The notes under the pieces: model-generated
The model's database searches: none
What the model was told of the DNA's origin: nothing
Seen by the model: the letters and a program-made list of their open reading frames with translations, nothing else
NCBI RefSeq assembly: GCF_009881055.1
Contig: NZ_WXFG01000001.1
Coordinates: forward strand, 1 to 33,082
Source: Peptoclostridium sp.
GTDB taxonomy: Bacteria > Bacillota > Clostridia > Peptostreptococcales > Peptostreptococcaceae
Direction: 5' to 3'
Length of the DNA: 33,082 bases
Part shown: in pieces, positions 1 to 7,616 of the stretch
Layout of the letters: each line of letters starts with the position of its first letter
How positions within the stretch are numbered: position 1 is the first letter of the stretch
Position numbers and translations under genes: made by a program

Positions 1-10
1 AAAGGACAAT

Positions 11-124
11 CTGGTTGCAATAGCGAGGAGGCTACACCTGTTCCCATGCCGAACACAGAAGTTAAGCTCCTCAGCGCCGATGGTACTTGGATCGAAGGGT
101 CCCGGGAGAGTAGGTCGCAGCCAG
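11..124 (+). rRNA. rrf: 5S ribosomal RNA
   Basis: The ends pair (CTGGTTGC with GCAGCCAG) and the interior holds the usual 5S segments, including CCCATGCCGAACACAG and GAAGTTAAGC. The length of about 114 nt is normal. The window therefore begins at the tail of an rRNA operon whose 16S and 23S genes lie upstream of position 1. Ends are set by helix I pairing and may be off by one or two bases. Confidence 0.96.
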
Positions 125-131
125 TTTTCAA

Positions 132-206
132 GGCCCTATGGTCAAGCGGTTAAGACACCGCCCTTTCACGGCGGTAACCCGGGTTCGAACCCCGGTAGGG
201 TCACCA
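132..206 (+). tRNA. tRNA-Glu (UUC)
   Basis: Full cloverleaf with acceptor arm GGCCCTA/TAGGGTC, anticodon TTC in the loop CTTTCAC, T-arm GGTTCGAACCC and an encoded CCA. It starts 7 nt after the 5S gene, so it is probably co-transcribed with the rRNA operon. Confidence 0.96.
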
Positions 207-213
207 TTAGAGT

Positions 214-289
214 GGGAGCATAGCTCAGCTGGGAGAGCATCTGCCTTACAAGCAGGGGGTCACAGGTTCGAGCCCTGTTGCTCCCACCA
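214..289 (+). tRNA. tRNA-Val (UAC)
   Basis: Acceptor GGGAGCA pairs with TGCTCCC; the anticodon loop CTTACAA gives TAC; T-loop GTTCGAGC; CCA is encoded. Second gene of the tRNA string. Confidence 0.96.
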
Positions 290-296
290 TATATTT

Positions 297-373
297 GGTC
301 CGGTAGTTCAGTTGGTTAGAATGCCAGCCTGTCACGCTGGAGGTCGAGGGTTCGAGCCCCTTCCGGATCGCCA
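297..373 (+). tRNA. tRNA-Asp (GUC)
   Basis: Acceptor GGTCCGG pairs with CCGGATC (one G-T pair); anticodon loop CTGTCAC gives GTC; discriminator G, expected for tRNA-Asp; CCA is encoded. Confidence 0.96.
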
Positions 374-379
374 TAATGA

Positions 380-455
380 GCTGGTGTAGCTCAATTGGCA
401 GAGCAACTGACTTGTAATCAGTAGGTTGCGGGTTCAAGTCCCATCACCAGCTCCA
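380..455 (+). tRNA. tRNA-Thr (UGU)
   Basis: Acceptor GCTGGTG pairs with CACCAGC; anticodon loop CTTGTAA gives TGT; T-arm GGGTTCAAGTCCC; discriminator T and encoded CCA. Confidence 0.95.
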
Positions 456-467
456 TTAATTTTATCA

Positions 468-552
468 GGAGGAATTCCCGAGCGGCCAAAGGGGGCAGAC
501 TGTAAATCTGTTGTCACCGACTTCGCTGGTTCGAATCCAGCTTCCTCCACCA
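468..552 (+). tRNA. tRNA-Tyr (GUA)
   Basis: Class II tRNA of 85 nt with a long variable arm. Acceptor GGAGGAA pairs with TTCCTCC, the anticodon loop CTGTAAA gives GTA, discriminator A, encoded CCA. Confidence 0.95.
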
Positions 553-559
553 AAAAAAC

Positions 560-588
560 TTGACAAGCAAGTTAAAAAGTTGTAAAAT
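560..588 (+). promoter_or_regulatory. Sigma-A type promoter inside the tRNA cluster
   Basis: TTGACA at 560-565 and TAAAAT at 583-588 are separated by exactly 17 bp. It lies in the 79-nt gap between tRNA-Tyr and tRNA-Leu, the widest gap in the cluster, so it should drive the Leu-Gly-Gly tRNAs independently of the rRNA operon. Confidence 0.75.
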
Positions 589-631
589 GTTTAATGTAAA
601 AGCAACAAATACAGTATGCAGTATTCAATAT

Positions 632-715
632 GCGGGTGTGGCGGAATTGGCAGACGCGCTAGACTTAGGATCTAGTGTCCAGTACGTGGGGGTTCAAGTC
701 CCTCCACCCGCACCA
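632..715 (+). tRNA. tRNA-Leu (UAG)
   Basis: Class II tRNA of 84 nt. Acceptor GCGGGTG pairs with CACCCGC, anticodon TAG lies in CTTAGGA, a variable arm is present, T-arm GGGTTCAAGTCCC, discriminator A and encoded CCA. Confidence 0.95.
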
Positions 716-740
716 CAAAAAACTTAAAATTTTGGAAAAT

Positions 741-815
741 GCGGAAGTGGCTCAGTGGTAGAGCATCGCCTTGCCAAGGCGAGGGTCGCGGGTTCAAATC
801 CCGTCTTCCGCTCCA
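741..815 (+). tRNA. tRNA-Gly (GCC)
   Basis: Acceptor GCGGAAG pairs with CTTCCGC; anticodon loop TTGCCAA gives GCC; T-arm GGGTTCAAATCCC; discriminator T; encoded CCA. Confidence 0.95.
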
Positions 816-820
816 AACAC

Positions 821-894
821 GCGGGTGTAGCTCAGTGGTAGAGCCCCGGCCTTCCAAGCCGGTTGCGAGGGTTCGATCCCCTTCACCCGCTCCA
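821..894 (+). tRNA. tRNA-Gly (UCC)
   Basis: Acceptor GCGGGTG pairs with CACCCGC; anticodon loop CTTCCAA gives TCC; encoded CCA. Last gene of the string, 5 nt after the other glycine tRNA. Together the two can read all four glycine codons. Confidence 0.95.
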
Positions 895-900
895 TTAACA

Positions 901-938
901 AAGAAGAGAGTTCTATTTTAGATAGTGCTCTTTTTTTT
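901..938 (+). terminator. Terminator of the rRNA/tRNA operon
   Basis: An imperfect hairpin (AAGAGAG side with CTCTTT, plus inner CTAT/ATAG around the loop TTTAG) runs into eight T residues. It begins right after the last tRNA. Confidence 0.8.
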
Positions 939-1009
939 ATTTCCTCCATATTTCCCTGAGTTGTTTACAAATTTGAATACAACAATTAATATAATAAGTG
1001 TGGATAATA

Positions 1010-1069
1010 ATAAGCCAGAGGGACGGTTCTCTTGGCTAAAAAGCCAAGAGAACCGTCCCTCTGGCTTAT
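1010..1069. repeat. Perfect 28-bp inverted repeat, MITE/REP-like palindrome
   Basis: Two 28-nt arms (1010-1037 and 1042-1069) are exact reverse complements around an AAAA loop. There is no T tract and it sits well past the tRNA terminator, so it is unlikely to be a terminator. The core GGGACGGTTCTC resembles palindromes I recall as dispersed in other clostridial genomes, often linked to REP-type transposases. That identification is from memory. It lies about 60 bp before the cdaA start and extends the cdaA frame upstream with non-homologous codons, which argues for a late insertion. Confidence 0.7.
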
Positions 1070-1127
1070 GGCGATTAGAGCTTTTGAAAGGGAGAAGATT
1101 GCTTTGTGGGAACTTAAGGACATAATA

Positions 1128-1955
1128 ATGAACATTGGTTTTTTGGATATTTTAGATATATTGATAGTGGCCTATATTTCATATAGGCTCTACATGCTTA
1201 TAAAGGAGACCAGGGCTGAGCAGCTGATAAAGGGCATACTAGTGCTTGTGGTTGCGACAAAGCTGAGCGAACTGCTGCAGTTGCATGTGCTAAGCTGGAT
1301 ATTAAAGAACACTATGACAGTGGGAGTAATCGCTCTGCTTATAGTTTTCCAACCCGAGCTCAGACGCGCCCTTGAATACATAGGAAGGACCAAGTTCATA
1401 GACAAGTCCTTCATTGGGCTCGAAAATGAACAGGACGTGGGTGCTGCCATAGAAGAAATCGGGGAGGCCGCATTCTCGCTCTCCAGGCAGAAGATAGGAG
1501 CCCTTATCGTAATAGAAAGAGAGACTGGTCTCAATGAAATAATACAGACTGGAACCAGAATAGACTCGGTAATCTCAAGGCAGCTGCTAATCAACATATT
1601 CATACCCAACACACCGCTTCACGACGGTGCGCTTGTCATAAGGGGCAGCAGAATAACGGCTGCCGGATGCTTCCTGCCTCTTTCGGACAACAAGAACATA
1701 AGCAAGGAGCTGGGTACAAGACACAGAGCCGGCATGGGCATAAGCGAGATGTCAGATGCTATAGCTGTGATTGTGTCAGAAGAAAATGGAGCCGTGTCGG
1801 TGGCAAGGGAAGGCAAGCTTAGAAGAAATCTCAATATGGATCAGCTTGTTAATATTCTTGAAAAAGACTTGAAACCCGAGACCGAGGCAAAAAAAATATT
1901 TAAAAAAGGAGAATCTGGCATAGAAAAGATTCTGAACAAAGGAAGGTCCTTGTAA
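1128..1955 (+). CDS. cdaA: Diadenylate cyclase CdaA (c-di-AMP synthase)
   Basis: Membrane enzyme that condenses two ATP into cyclic di-AMP, a second messenger for potassium, osmotic and cell-wall control. The 275-aa product has hydrophobic helices within residues 1-75, then a DisA_N-type domain carrying DGA (166-168, after PLH) and RHR (198-200, in GTRHRAGMG), the two catalytic signatures. The frame stays open upstream to 1032, but that part is the right arm of the inverted repeat. The ATG at 1128 has AAGGA 9 nt upstream and gives the family-typical N-terminus MNIGFLDILDILIV. It overlaps cdaR by one base (TAATG), so the two are translationally coupled. Family function is well established. Confidence 0.95.
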   Translation: MNIGFLDILDILIVAYISYRLYMLIKETRAEQLIKGILVLVVATKLSELLQLHVLSWILKNTMTVGVIALLIVFQPELRRALEYIGRTKFIDKSFIGLENEQDVGAAIEEIGEAAFSLSRQKIGALIVIERETGLNEIIQTGTRIDSVISRQLLINIFIPNTPLHDGALVIRGSRITAAGCFLPLSDNKNISKELGTRHRAGMGISEMSDAIAVIVSEENGAVSVAREGKLRRNLNMDQLVNILEKDLKPETEAKKIFKKGESGIEKILNKGRSL

Positions 1956-3157
1956 TGATGGATTTGCTGCGGAGCAACATGAAGATAAAGCTGGTTTCAC
2001 TGGCTTTTGCATTTTTGATGTGGATCTATGTAATGGCGGAGGTTGATCCTATAATCACTCGCGATTTTTCTGACGTGACGCCTGCCATATCGAATGCACA
2101 GGACATAAAAAAACAGGAACTGATAATTTCCCCGGAGAGCAGTCTTGATATGAAACTGGTGTTAAGAGGAAGGAGATCTCTGCTAAAGGATATAGATAAT
2201 GGGGATGTATATGTTTTGGGGTATGTGAAGAGCCCGCATGTGGGTAAGAATGTGGTTGAAATAAGCGCGCAGCTTCCAAGTGGTGTTACGGCAACTATAA
2301 TACCGGACAAACTAGTTGTAGACATGGAAGAGCTCAGTGTTCAAAAGAAAAATGTCGAGATAATAATAGACAAGGGTGCTGAAGACGGCGTAGTTGTTTC
2401 CGAAATGCAGGTAGATCCGGGATATACTTTTGTAGAGGGGCCGAAATCGCTAGTTTCAAAAGTCAAACGCGTGGTCTGCAATGTTGATATAAAGGGCAAA
2501 AAGACTAATTTCAGCTCGAAATACACACTTGTGCCTGTGGACAGCCAGGGCAGGGAGGTTGAGCATGTTCAGCTTGCCAACAAGACGGCATATGTGAGTT
2601 TGGGGATAAAGGCCGAGAAAAAGGTACCAATAGAAATAGTGACAAAAGGAGAAGCCCCGGAGAGCTACAGGATAAAAAGCCTCAATTCGGAACCTGAATT
2701 TGTGACGATATCGGGAGAAAGTGAGGCTGTGGGTAAAATCAATAAGATACTAACAAAGCCTGTAAGCTTATCGGACGTATATGCGGACAAGAATATCGAA
2801 GTTGAGCTTGCGCTGCCTGAAAATATTAATTCAGACATTCAAAAAATTAAAATCGGTATAGATATTTCGAAAGTCGTTGTCGAAAATTTGTATATTTCCA
2901 AAGAAAGAATCAGCTTCCTGAACAACATACAAAATTTAGACATTTCCAAAAATAATATTCCTGAAAAGGTGAAAGTGAAAGTATTGTATTTAGAGGAGTA
3001 CAAAAAAAATTTCAAACAAGAAGACATAAAGCTCTTTGTGAATTTGCAGGATTACAATCAGAAACTTGCAAAGATGGAAATACAAGCAGAGGCTCCTGAG
3101 GGGGTTGAAATACTTGAAATAGAGCCAAAAAATGCAATATTGGGCTCCGGGAATTAA
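1955..3157 (+). CDS. cdaR: CdaR/YbbR-domain regulator of CdaA
   Basis: Partner of CdaA: a membrane-anchored, mostly extracytoplasmic protein known in Firmicutes to modulate the cyclase. The 400-aa product has one N-terminal hydrophobic segment at about residues 9-28 (KLVSLAFAFLMWIYVMAE), then successive beta-rich YbbR-like repeats to the end, without enzyme motifs. The start overlaps the cdaA stop. In many Firmicutes glmM follows directly; here it lies about 8 kb away. The last codons form the left arm of a terminator, so the mini-operon is cdaA-cdaR only. Confidence 0.9.
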   Translation: MMDLLRSNMKIKLVSLAFAFLMWIYVMAEVDPIITRDFSDVTPAISNAQDIKKQELIISPESSLDMKLVLRGRRSLLKDIDNGDVYVLGYVKSPHVGKNVVEISAQLPSGVTATIIPDKLVVDMEELSVQKKNVEIIIDKGAEDGVVVSEMQVDPGYTFVEGPKSLVSKVKRVVCNVDIKGKKTNFSSKYTLVPVDSQGREVEHVQLANKTAYVSLGIKAEKKVPIEIVTKGEAPESYRIKSLNSEPEFVTISGESEAVGKINKILTKPVSLSDVYADKNIEVELALPENINSDIQKIKIGIDISKVVVENLYISKERISFLNNIQNLDISKNNIPEKVKVKVLYLEEYKKNFKQEDIKLFVNLQDYNQKLAKMEIQAEAPEGVEILEIEPKNAILGSGN

Positions 3158-3186
3158 TGTTCCGGAATCCCAATATTGCATTTTTT
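3127..3186 (+). terminator. Terminator overlapping the 3' end of cdaR
   Basis: An 18-nt inverted repeat (3127-3144 with 3169-3186) has an inner CCGG(G)AA/TTCCGG stem and ends in a T tract. The left arm codes for the last residues of cdaR, so coding and termination share the same bases. Confidence 0.88.
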
Positions 3187-3267
3187 TCTTTTTCAATATA
3201 TCATGTTAGTATATCAAAAAACCACAATCAAATTCATACGAGCTTTTGATTTTTTTATATCAGATTT

Positions 3268-3282
3268 TTGAAAACGTTTTTT
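3268..3282 (+). promoter_or_regulatory. Possible cre (CcpA) site upstream of buk
   Basis: TTGAAAACGTTTTTT fits the catabolite-responsive element pattern WTGNAANCGNWNNCW with one mismatch. It lies about 120 bp before the first butyrate kinase gene in a 244-bp AT-rich gap. AT-rich DNA yields chance matches, so this is tentative. Confidence 0.35.
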
Positions 3283-3401
3283 CTGGAATAGACCGTAAAA
3301 ATTCTAAATATTTGCACATTGTTAAAAAACGTTATAAAGTTATTGTTTAAGGTATAAAGATTAATAAAGGCAGCTAAAACTTAATTATATGGGGTGGTTT
3401 T

Positions 3402-4484
3402 GTGGCGAGAGAATATATTTTGGCTATTAATCCTGGTTCTACTTCAACTAAGGTTGCACTTTTCAAAGGAGAAGAAAATGTTGTTCAGAAGAATCTGGAC
3501 CATGCTCCTGGTGAGATTGAAAAGTATGAACACATAGCGGACCAGTTTGAAATGAGAAAAGAAATAATACTCTCATGGCTTGAGAGCGAAGGCTATTCTA
3601 CCGGCGATTTGGTTGCCGTGGTAGGAAGAGGCGGCTTGCTGGCTCCGATTACAGGAGGCACATATAAGGTGACTGAAGCTATGCTCAAGGACCTTCGAGC
3701 GGGAAAAAGGGGCGAGCACGCGTCTAATCTCGGAGGAATAATAGCCAAGGCCATAGCTGACATGGAGAATATACAAAGCTTCATTGTAGACCCTGTATCT
3801 GTAGATGAATTTGACGATGTGGCTAGAATATCGGGAATTCCAGAGATAGAAAGAATATCTTTGGGACATGCGCTTAACATAAAGGCCGTAGGCAGAAAGG
3901 TTGCCGAGAGCCTTGGAAAAGAATTTGACGAGGTTAATCTTGTTGTGGCCCACCTGGGGGGCGGCATAAGCGTGGCGCCTGTACGAAAAGGCAATAATAT
4001 AGATTACAACAACGCTAATGAGATGGGACCTTTTTCTCCAGAAAGAACAGGCGGATTGCCTGTGGGCGATCTTGTGAAGATGTGCTTTTCGGGAAAGTAT
4101 ACCGAAAAAGAGATGAAGGCCAAAATCAAGGGGAAGGGCGGCTTGGTGGCCTACCTTGGAACTAATGATGCAAGAGATGTAATAAAGATGATAGAAGCCG
4201 GAGACGATAAGGCCAAGCTTATATTCGAGGCTATGGGTTATCAGATAGGCAAGGAAATCGGCGCCATGGCGACGGCTCTTATGGGTGATGTTCAGGCTAT
4301 AGTGATAACGGGAGGCCTTGCATACTCGAATCTTCTAGTGGATTATATAAAAGATATGGTGAGTTTTATAGCCCCTGTTGTTGTGGTTCCCGGCGAGGAC
4401 GAAATGGGTGCTCTCAACGGAGGAGCTCTCAGAGTTGTAAATGGAAGCGAACAAGCTAAAATATACGAAGATGAGGTGAAGTAA
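3402..4484 (+). CDS. buk: Butyrate (branched-chain fatty acid) kinase, copy 1
   Basis: ASKHA-fold kinase that converts an acyl phosphate plus ADP to the free acid plus ATP, the energy-yielding last step of fermentation. The 360-aa product is full length, with the N-terminal phosphate loop NPGSTSTK, the central [11 protein letters not shown] and NNANEMGPFSPERTGGLP, and the C-terminal VITGGLAYS. Translation starts at GTG 3402 after a GGGGTGG ribosome site. It abuts ptb with no gap. It is clearly paralogous to the copy at 5496. The neighbouring vor genes suggest isobutyryl, isovaleryl or 2-methylbutyryl phosphate as substrates rather than butyryl only (inference). Confidence 0.93.
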   Translation: MAREYILAINPGSTSTKVALFKGEENVVQKNLDHAPGEIEKYEHIADQFEMRKEIILSWLESEGYSTGDLVAVVGRGGLLAPITGGTYKVTEAMLKDLRAGKRGEHASNLGGIIAKAIADMENIQSFIVDPVSVDEFDDVARISGIPEIERISLGHALNIKAVGRKVAESLGKEFDEVNLVVAHLGGGISVAPVRKGNNIDYNNANEMGPFSPERTGGLPVGDLVKMCFSGKYTEKEMKAKIKGKGGLVAYLGTNDARDVIKMIEAGDDKAKLIFEAMGYQIGKEIGAMATALMGDVQAIVITGGLAYSNLLVDYIKDMVSFIAPVVVVPGEDEMGALNGGALRVVNGSEQAKIYEDEVK

Positions 4485-5384
4485 GTGAAAGATTTCAAAG
4501 AAATGCTAGAGCTTGCAAAACAAAAAGGACCAAAGATAATATCTGTAGCGTGCGCTCAGGACAAGGAGGTTCTTGTTGCTGTTGAGGGAGCAAGGAAACT
4601 AGGCATAGCAAACGCCATACTTGTTGGAGACGCCGAAAAGATTGAGCAGATTGCAAAGGCTGAGGGAATAGACACTGCAAACTACGAAATAATAGACATA
4701 AAAGATCTTGCTGAAGCTTCGCTGAAGGCTGTTGAAATGGTTTCAAGCGGCAAGGCTCACATAGTTATGAAAGGCCTTGTTGATACCTCGATAGTTCTAA
4801 AGGCTGTGCTCAACAAGGAGATCGGACTTAGAACAGGCAGCGTGCTAAGCCACGTGGCACTGTTTGCAATACCGGGTTATGACAGAATGTTCATAGTTAC
4901 GGACGCGGCGATGAACATAGCTCCCGATGTTGCCACCAAGAAGCAGATAATAGAAAATGCGGTATCTGTTGCACATTCCATGGGAATAGAAGTGCCTAAG
5001 GTCGCAGCTCTTTGCGCCAAGGAAAAAGCAGATCCTAAGATGCCAGCTACTATGGAGGCAAAAGAGCTCGAGGATATGTACAATGCAGGAGAGTTTGAAG
5101 GCTGCATGGTGGGCGGACCGTTCGCCCTTGACAACGCTGTTTCTGAAGAGGCTGCAAAGCACAAGGGAATGGATCACCCGATGGCTGGCAAGGCTGACAT
5201 ACTGCTTGTGCCTGACATAGAGGCTGGAAATGTCCTCTACAAATCAATGGTGTTCTTTGCAAGATCTGAAAATGCAGGTCTTATAGTAGGAGCGAAGGCT
5301 CCAATAGTTCTTACTTCAAGAGCTGACAGCGATATCACAAAACTAAATTCGATAGCGCTTGCAGTGCTTGCGGCTTCGAAATAA
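4485..5384 (+). CDS. ptb: Phosphate butyryltransferase (phosphate acyltransferase)
   Basis: Exchanges CoA for phosphate on butyryl-CoA or branched acyl-CoA and feeds the kinases on either side. The 299-aa product is typical of the PTA_PTB family: IISVACAQDKEVL near the N-terminus, VMKGLVDTSIVLKAVLN near 95 and the conserved C-terminal PIVLTSRADS. The start is GTG at 4485, immediately after the buk1 stop, with GAGGTGAAG as ribosome site inside the buk1 end. No terminator is visible after it, only 111 bp before buk2. Confidence 0.93.
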   Translation: MKDFKEMLELAKQKGPKIISVACAQDKEVLVAVEGARKLGIANAILVGDAEKIEQIAKAEGIDTANYEIIDIKDLAEASLKAVEMVSSGKAHIVMKGLVDTSIVLKAVLNKEIGLRTGSVLSHVALFAIPGYDRMFIVTDAAMNIAPDVATKKQIIENAVSVAHSMGIEVPKVAALCAKEKADPKMPATMEAKELEDMYNAGEFEGCMVGGPFALDNAVSEEAAKHKGMDHPMAGKADILLVPDIEAGNVLYKSMVFFARSENAGLIVGAKAPIVLTSRADSDITKLNSIALAVLAASK

Positions 5385-5392
5385 TATTGCGA

Positions 5393-5406
5393 CACATTGT
5401 TAAAAA
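5393..5406 (+). promoter_or_regulatory. 14-nt motif shared by both buk leaders (Rex-like half site)
   Basis: CACATTGTTAAAAA occurs here, 90 bp before buk2, and again at 3315-3328, 74 bp before buk1. The inner TTGTTAA equals one half of the known Rex operator TTGTTAANNNNTTAACAA, but no good second half is visible at either place. It may be a shared operator or a leftover of the duplication that produced two buk genes. Confidence 0.35.
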
Positions 5407-5495
5407 CACGAAAAAATTTTCAACTTCAAACAAACATGAAGATACTCATTTTAAAATAAACTGTCAAATTGGGCATTATAAACGGGAGGAAGCGT

Positions 5496-6566
5496 ATGGA
5501 AAAATTAAGAGTTTTAGCGATAAATCCAGGTTCTACATCTACTAAGATAGCCGTATTCGACAATGAAGAGCAGATATTCGAAAAGACGCTCAGACACTCT
5601 ACTGATGAGATATGCAAATACGAAAAGATTGCAGACCAGTTCGAGTTCAGAAAGGCGGTAATAGAGGAGGCTCTTGCTGAGGGCGGCATAGAGATTAAAT
5701 CTCTAAGCGCTGTTGTAGGAAGAGGCGGACTTCTAAAGCCTATAGCAGGAGGAACTTACAAGGTATCTCCTGAGATGATGGAAGACCTTAGAGTCGGAGT
5801 GCTGGGAGAGCACGCATCAAATCTTGGCGGTCTCATAGCCAATGAAATAGCAGCGGCAGCAGGCGTTGAAGCTTTCATAGTAGACCCTGTAGTTGTTGAC
5901 GAGATGAACGACGTTGCAAGAATATCAGGAATGCCTGAGATAGACAGAAAATCCATATTCCACGCCCTCAACCAAAAGGCGGTTGCTAGAAGAGCGGCTG
6001 CTGAAATGGGCAAGAAATACGACGAAGTAAATGTTGTAGTTGCCCACCTTGGAGGAGGAGTTTCTGTAGGAGCCCATGAAAAGGGAAGAGTAATAGACGT
6101 AAACAATGCCCTTGATGGAGAAGGACCATTCTCGCCGGAAAGAGCGGGCGGTCTGCCAGTTGGAGACGTTGTAAAGCTTTGCTTCTCTGGCAAGGTGACG
6201 CTGGATGAGATGAAAAAGAAGATAAAGGGCAACGGCGGCCTCGTGGCTTACCTTGGAACTAATGACGCCAGAGACGTTGAAAAGATGATAGAAGAAGGCA
6301 ATGAAAAAGCGAAGGTTATATATGAAGCAATGGCATACCAGACTGCCAAGGAAATAGGCGCCTGCGCGGCAGTTCTAAAGGGCGATGTTGATGCCGTAGT
6401 CCTTACTGGCGGGATAGCATACTCAAAGTTCATAACCAGCTATATATCTGAAAGAGTCTCTTTCATATCTCCTGTAAAGATTTATCCTGGAGAAGATGAA
6501 ATGATAGCTCTTGCAGAAGGCGGCCTGAGGGTCCTCAGAGGCGAAGAGGCTGCGAAGACTTACTAA
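5496..6566 (+). CDS. buk: Butyrate (branched-chain fatty acid) kinase, copy 2
   Basis: Second acyl kinase, 356 aa, with the same motifs as copy 1 ([45 protein letters not shown]). The ATG at 5496 has GGGAGGA 7 nt upstream and lines up with copy 1; the frame is open to 5469 but without a ribosome site. The two copies flank ptb (buk-ptb-buk), consistent with local duplication followed by divergence. Two kinases with one transferase may cover different acyl chains, for example straight and branched. That is inference; both keep all visible active-site motifs. Confidence 0.92.
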   Translation: MEKLRVLAINPGSTSTKIAVFDNEEQIFEKTLRHSTDEICKYEKIADQFEFRKAVIEEALAEGGIEIKSLSAVVGRGGLLKPIAGGTYKVSPEMMEDLRVGVLGEHASNLGGLIANEIAAAAGVEAFIVDPVVVDEMNDVARISGMPEIDRKSIFHALNQKAVARRAAAEMGKKYDEVNVVVAHLGGGVSVGAHEKGRVIDVNNALDGEGPFSPERAGGLPVGDVVKLCFSGKVTLDEMKKKIKGNGGLVAYLGTNDARDVEKMIEEGNEKAKVIYEAMAYQTAKEIGACAAVLKGDVDAVVLTGGIAYSKFITSYISERVSFISPVKIYPGEDEMIALAEGGLRVLRGEEAAKTY

Positions 6567-6593
6567 AACAGCGAGAGAGATGGTGGGCTGAAA

Positions 6594-7271
6594 GTGATAA
6601 AAGAAGACAAGAGAGTCAGAATAATAACAGGGCATTATGGAAGCGGCAAAACCGAGTGTGCTGTAAACTATGTCATTAAGCTCAGAGAAATGATAGAAGG
6701 ACCAATCGCTATAGGAGATCTTGACGTTGTGAATCCCTATTTCCGAACCAGGGAAAAAAAGGAGCTGCTTGAGGCTAGGGGCATACAGGTAATAGACAGC
6801 TCTATCAATGGAAGATGCGTAGACGTGCCTGCACTTTCGCCGGCAATAGTGGCGCCTCTTAAGAACTCTGACTACAACTATGTTGTGGATCTTGGCGGAG
6901 ACCATGTGGGCTCAAGGGCGTTTGCAAGATTTATAGGCGATCTTGACAAGGACGACTACGACATGTTTTTCGTTATAAATGCGAACAGGGAAGAGACGAC
7001 TACTGCAGAAGGTGTAATAGAGCACATAGGCAAGATAGAATATACCACAGGAATAAAGGTTACAGGGCTTATAAACAACACTCACATGGTAAGAGAGACT
7101 ACTGTTGAAGACGTGCTAAAGGGCCAGGAGATTGCAAAAGAGGTATCGAGGGTGAAGGGCATACCTATAAGATATATAGCCTGTACTGGGGACATAGCCG
7201 GGAGGCTTCCGGAGGGTCTTGACGGAGAAGTGCTGGAAATAGAAATGATAATGAGAGAAGACTGGATGTAA
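6594..7271 (+). CDS. P-loop ATPase associated with the 2-oxoacid oxidoreductase genes
   Basis: 225-aa soluble protein with a Walker A-like loop GHYGSGKTE near residue 13, followed by DLDVVNPYFRTRE, an arrangement recalling the MinD/CobQ type of P-loop ATPases. VVDLGGDHVGSRA near 100 could be the Walker B region. No transmembrane segment or metal-binding cluster is seen. The start is GTG 6594 with a weak upstream GGTGGG. It lies 28 bp after buk2 and before vorD. From memory such ATPases recur beside VOR/KOR clusters, but I know of no assigned function; a maturation or regulatory role is a guess. Confidence 0.75.
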   Translation: MIKEDKRVRIITGHYGSGKTECAVNYVIKLREMIEGPIAIGDLDVVNPYFRTREKKELLEARGIQVIDSSINGRCVDVPALSPAIVAPLKNSDYNYVVDLGGDHVGSRAFARFIGDLDKDDYDMFFVINANREETTTAEGVIEHIGKIEYTTGIKVTGLINNTHMVRETTVEDVLKGQEIAKEVSRVKGIPIRYIACTGDIAGRLPEGLDGEVLEIEMIMREDWM

Positions 7272-7294
7272 TCAAATCAGCTGAGGAAGTTTGG

Positions 7295-7319
7295 TCCGCC
7301 CACAGGCTGGCCGGATTTT
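7295..7319 (+). terminator. Weak terminator after the ATPase gene
   Basis: TCCG-C-CCA pairs with TGG-C-CGGA around the loop CAGGC (one C-C mismatch), followed by TTTT. It would partly separate buk-ptb-buk-ATPase transcription from vorDBAC. Confidence 0.55.
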
Positions 7320-7376
7320 ATAATAAATATATTTAAAATTTTCCAAAGAAATTTTCATAATATAAGGAGGGTCCAA

Positions 7377-7592
7377 ATGGCTAAGGGTAAAGTTACTTTT
7401 GATGTAGACCGCTGCAAGGGATGTGCGCTGTGCACAACAGTTTGTCCGGTAAATATCGTGGCTATTGACAAGACAAAGATTAATGCAAAAGGATACAACC
7501 CGGCTTCGGTTACTGAGCCGGAAAAATGCATAGGCTGCGCTAACTGTGCTACTATGTGTCCAGACTGTGTTATTACTGTTGAAAGAGACTAA
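7377..7592 (+). CDS. vorD: 2-oxoacid:ferredoxin oxidoreductase, delta subunit (2[4Fe-4S] ferredoxin)
   Basis: Electron-transfer subunit of the VOR/KOR complex. The 71-aa product carries two ferredoxin motifs, CKGCALCTTVCP and CIGCANCATMCP, able to hold two [4Fe-4S] clusters that pass electrons from the thiamine site to free ferredoxin. AAGGAGG sits 7 nt before the ATG. It leads a tight operon with the alpha, beta and gamma subunits. Confidence 0.93.
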   Translation: MAKGKVTFDVDRCKGCALCTTVCPVNIVAIDKTKINAKGYNPASVTEPEKCIGCANCATMCPDCVITVERD

Positions 7593-7616
7593 TAAAAAAA
7601 AGGAGGAAACCGGAAC

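Noticed and set aside
138..921. Several 60-80 aa open frames across the tRNA cluster on both strands
   Set aside because: They are translations of tRNA sequences (GGTTCRANNCC arms give recurring peptide strings), not genes.
1032..1127. Longer N-terminus for cdaA
   Set aside because: These codons come from the inverted repeat arm and match nothing in the CdaA family; the ATG at 1128 has a ribosome site and the canonical N-terminus.
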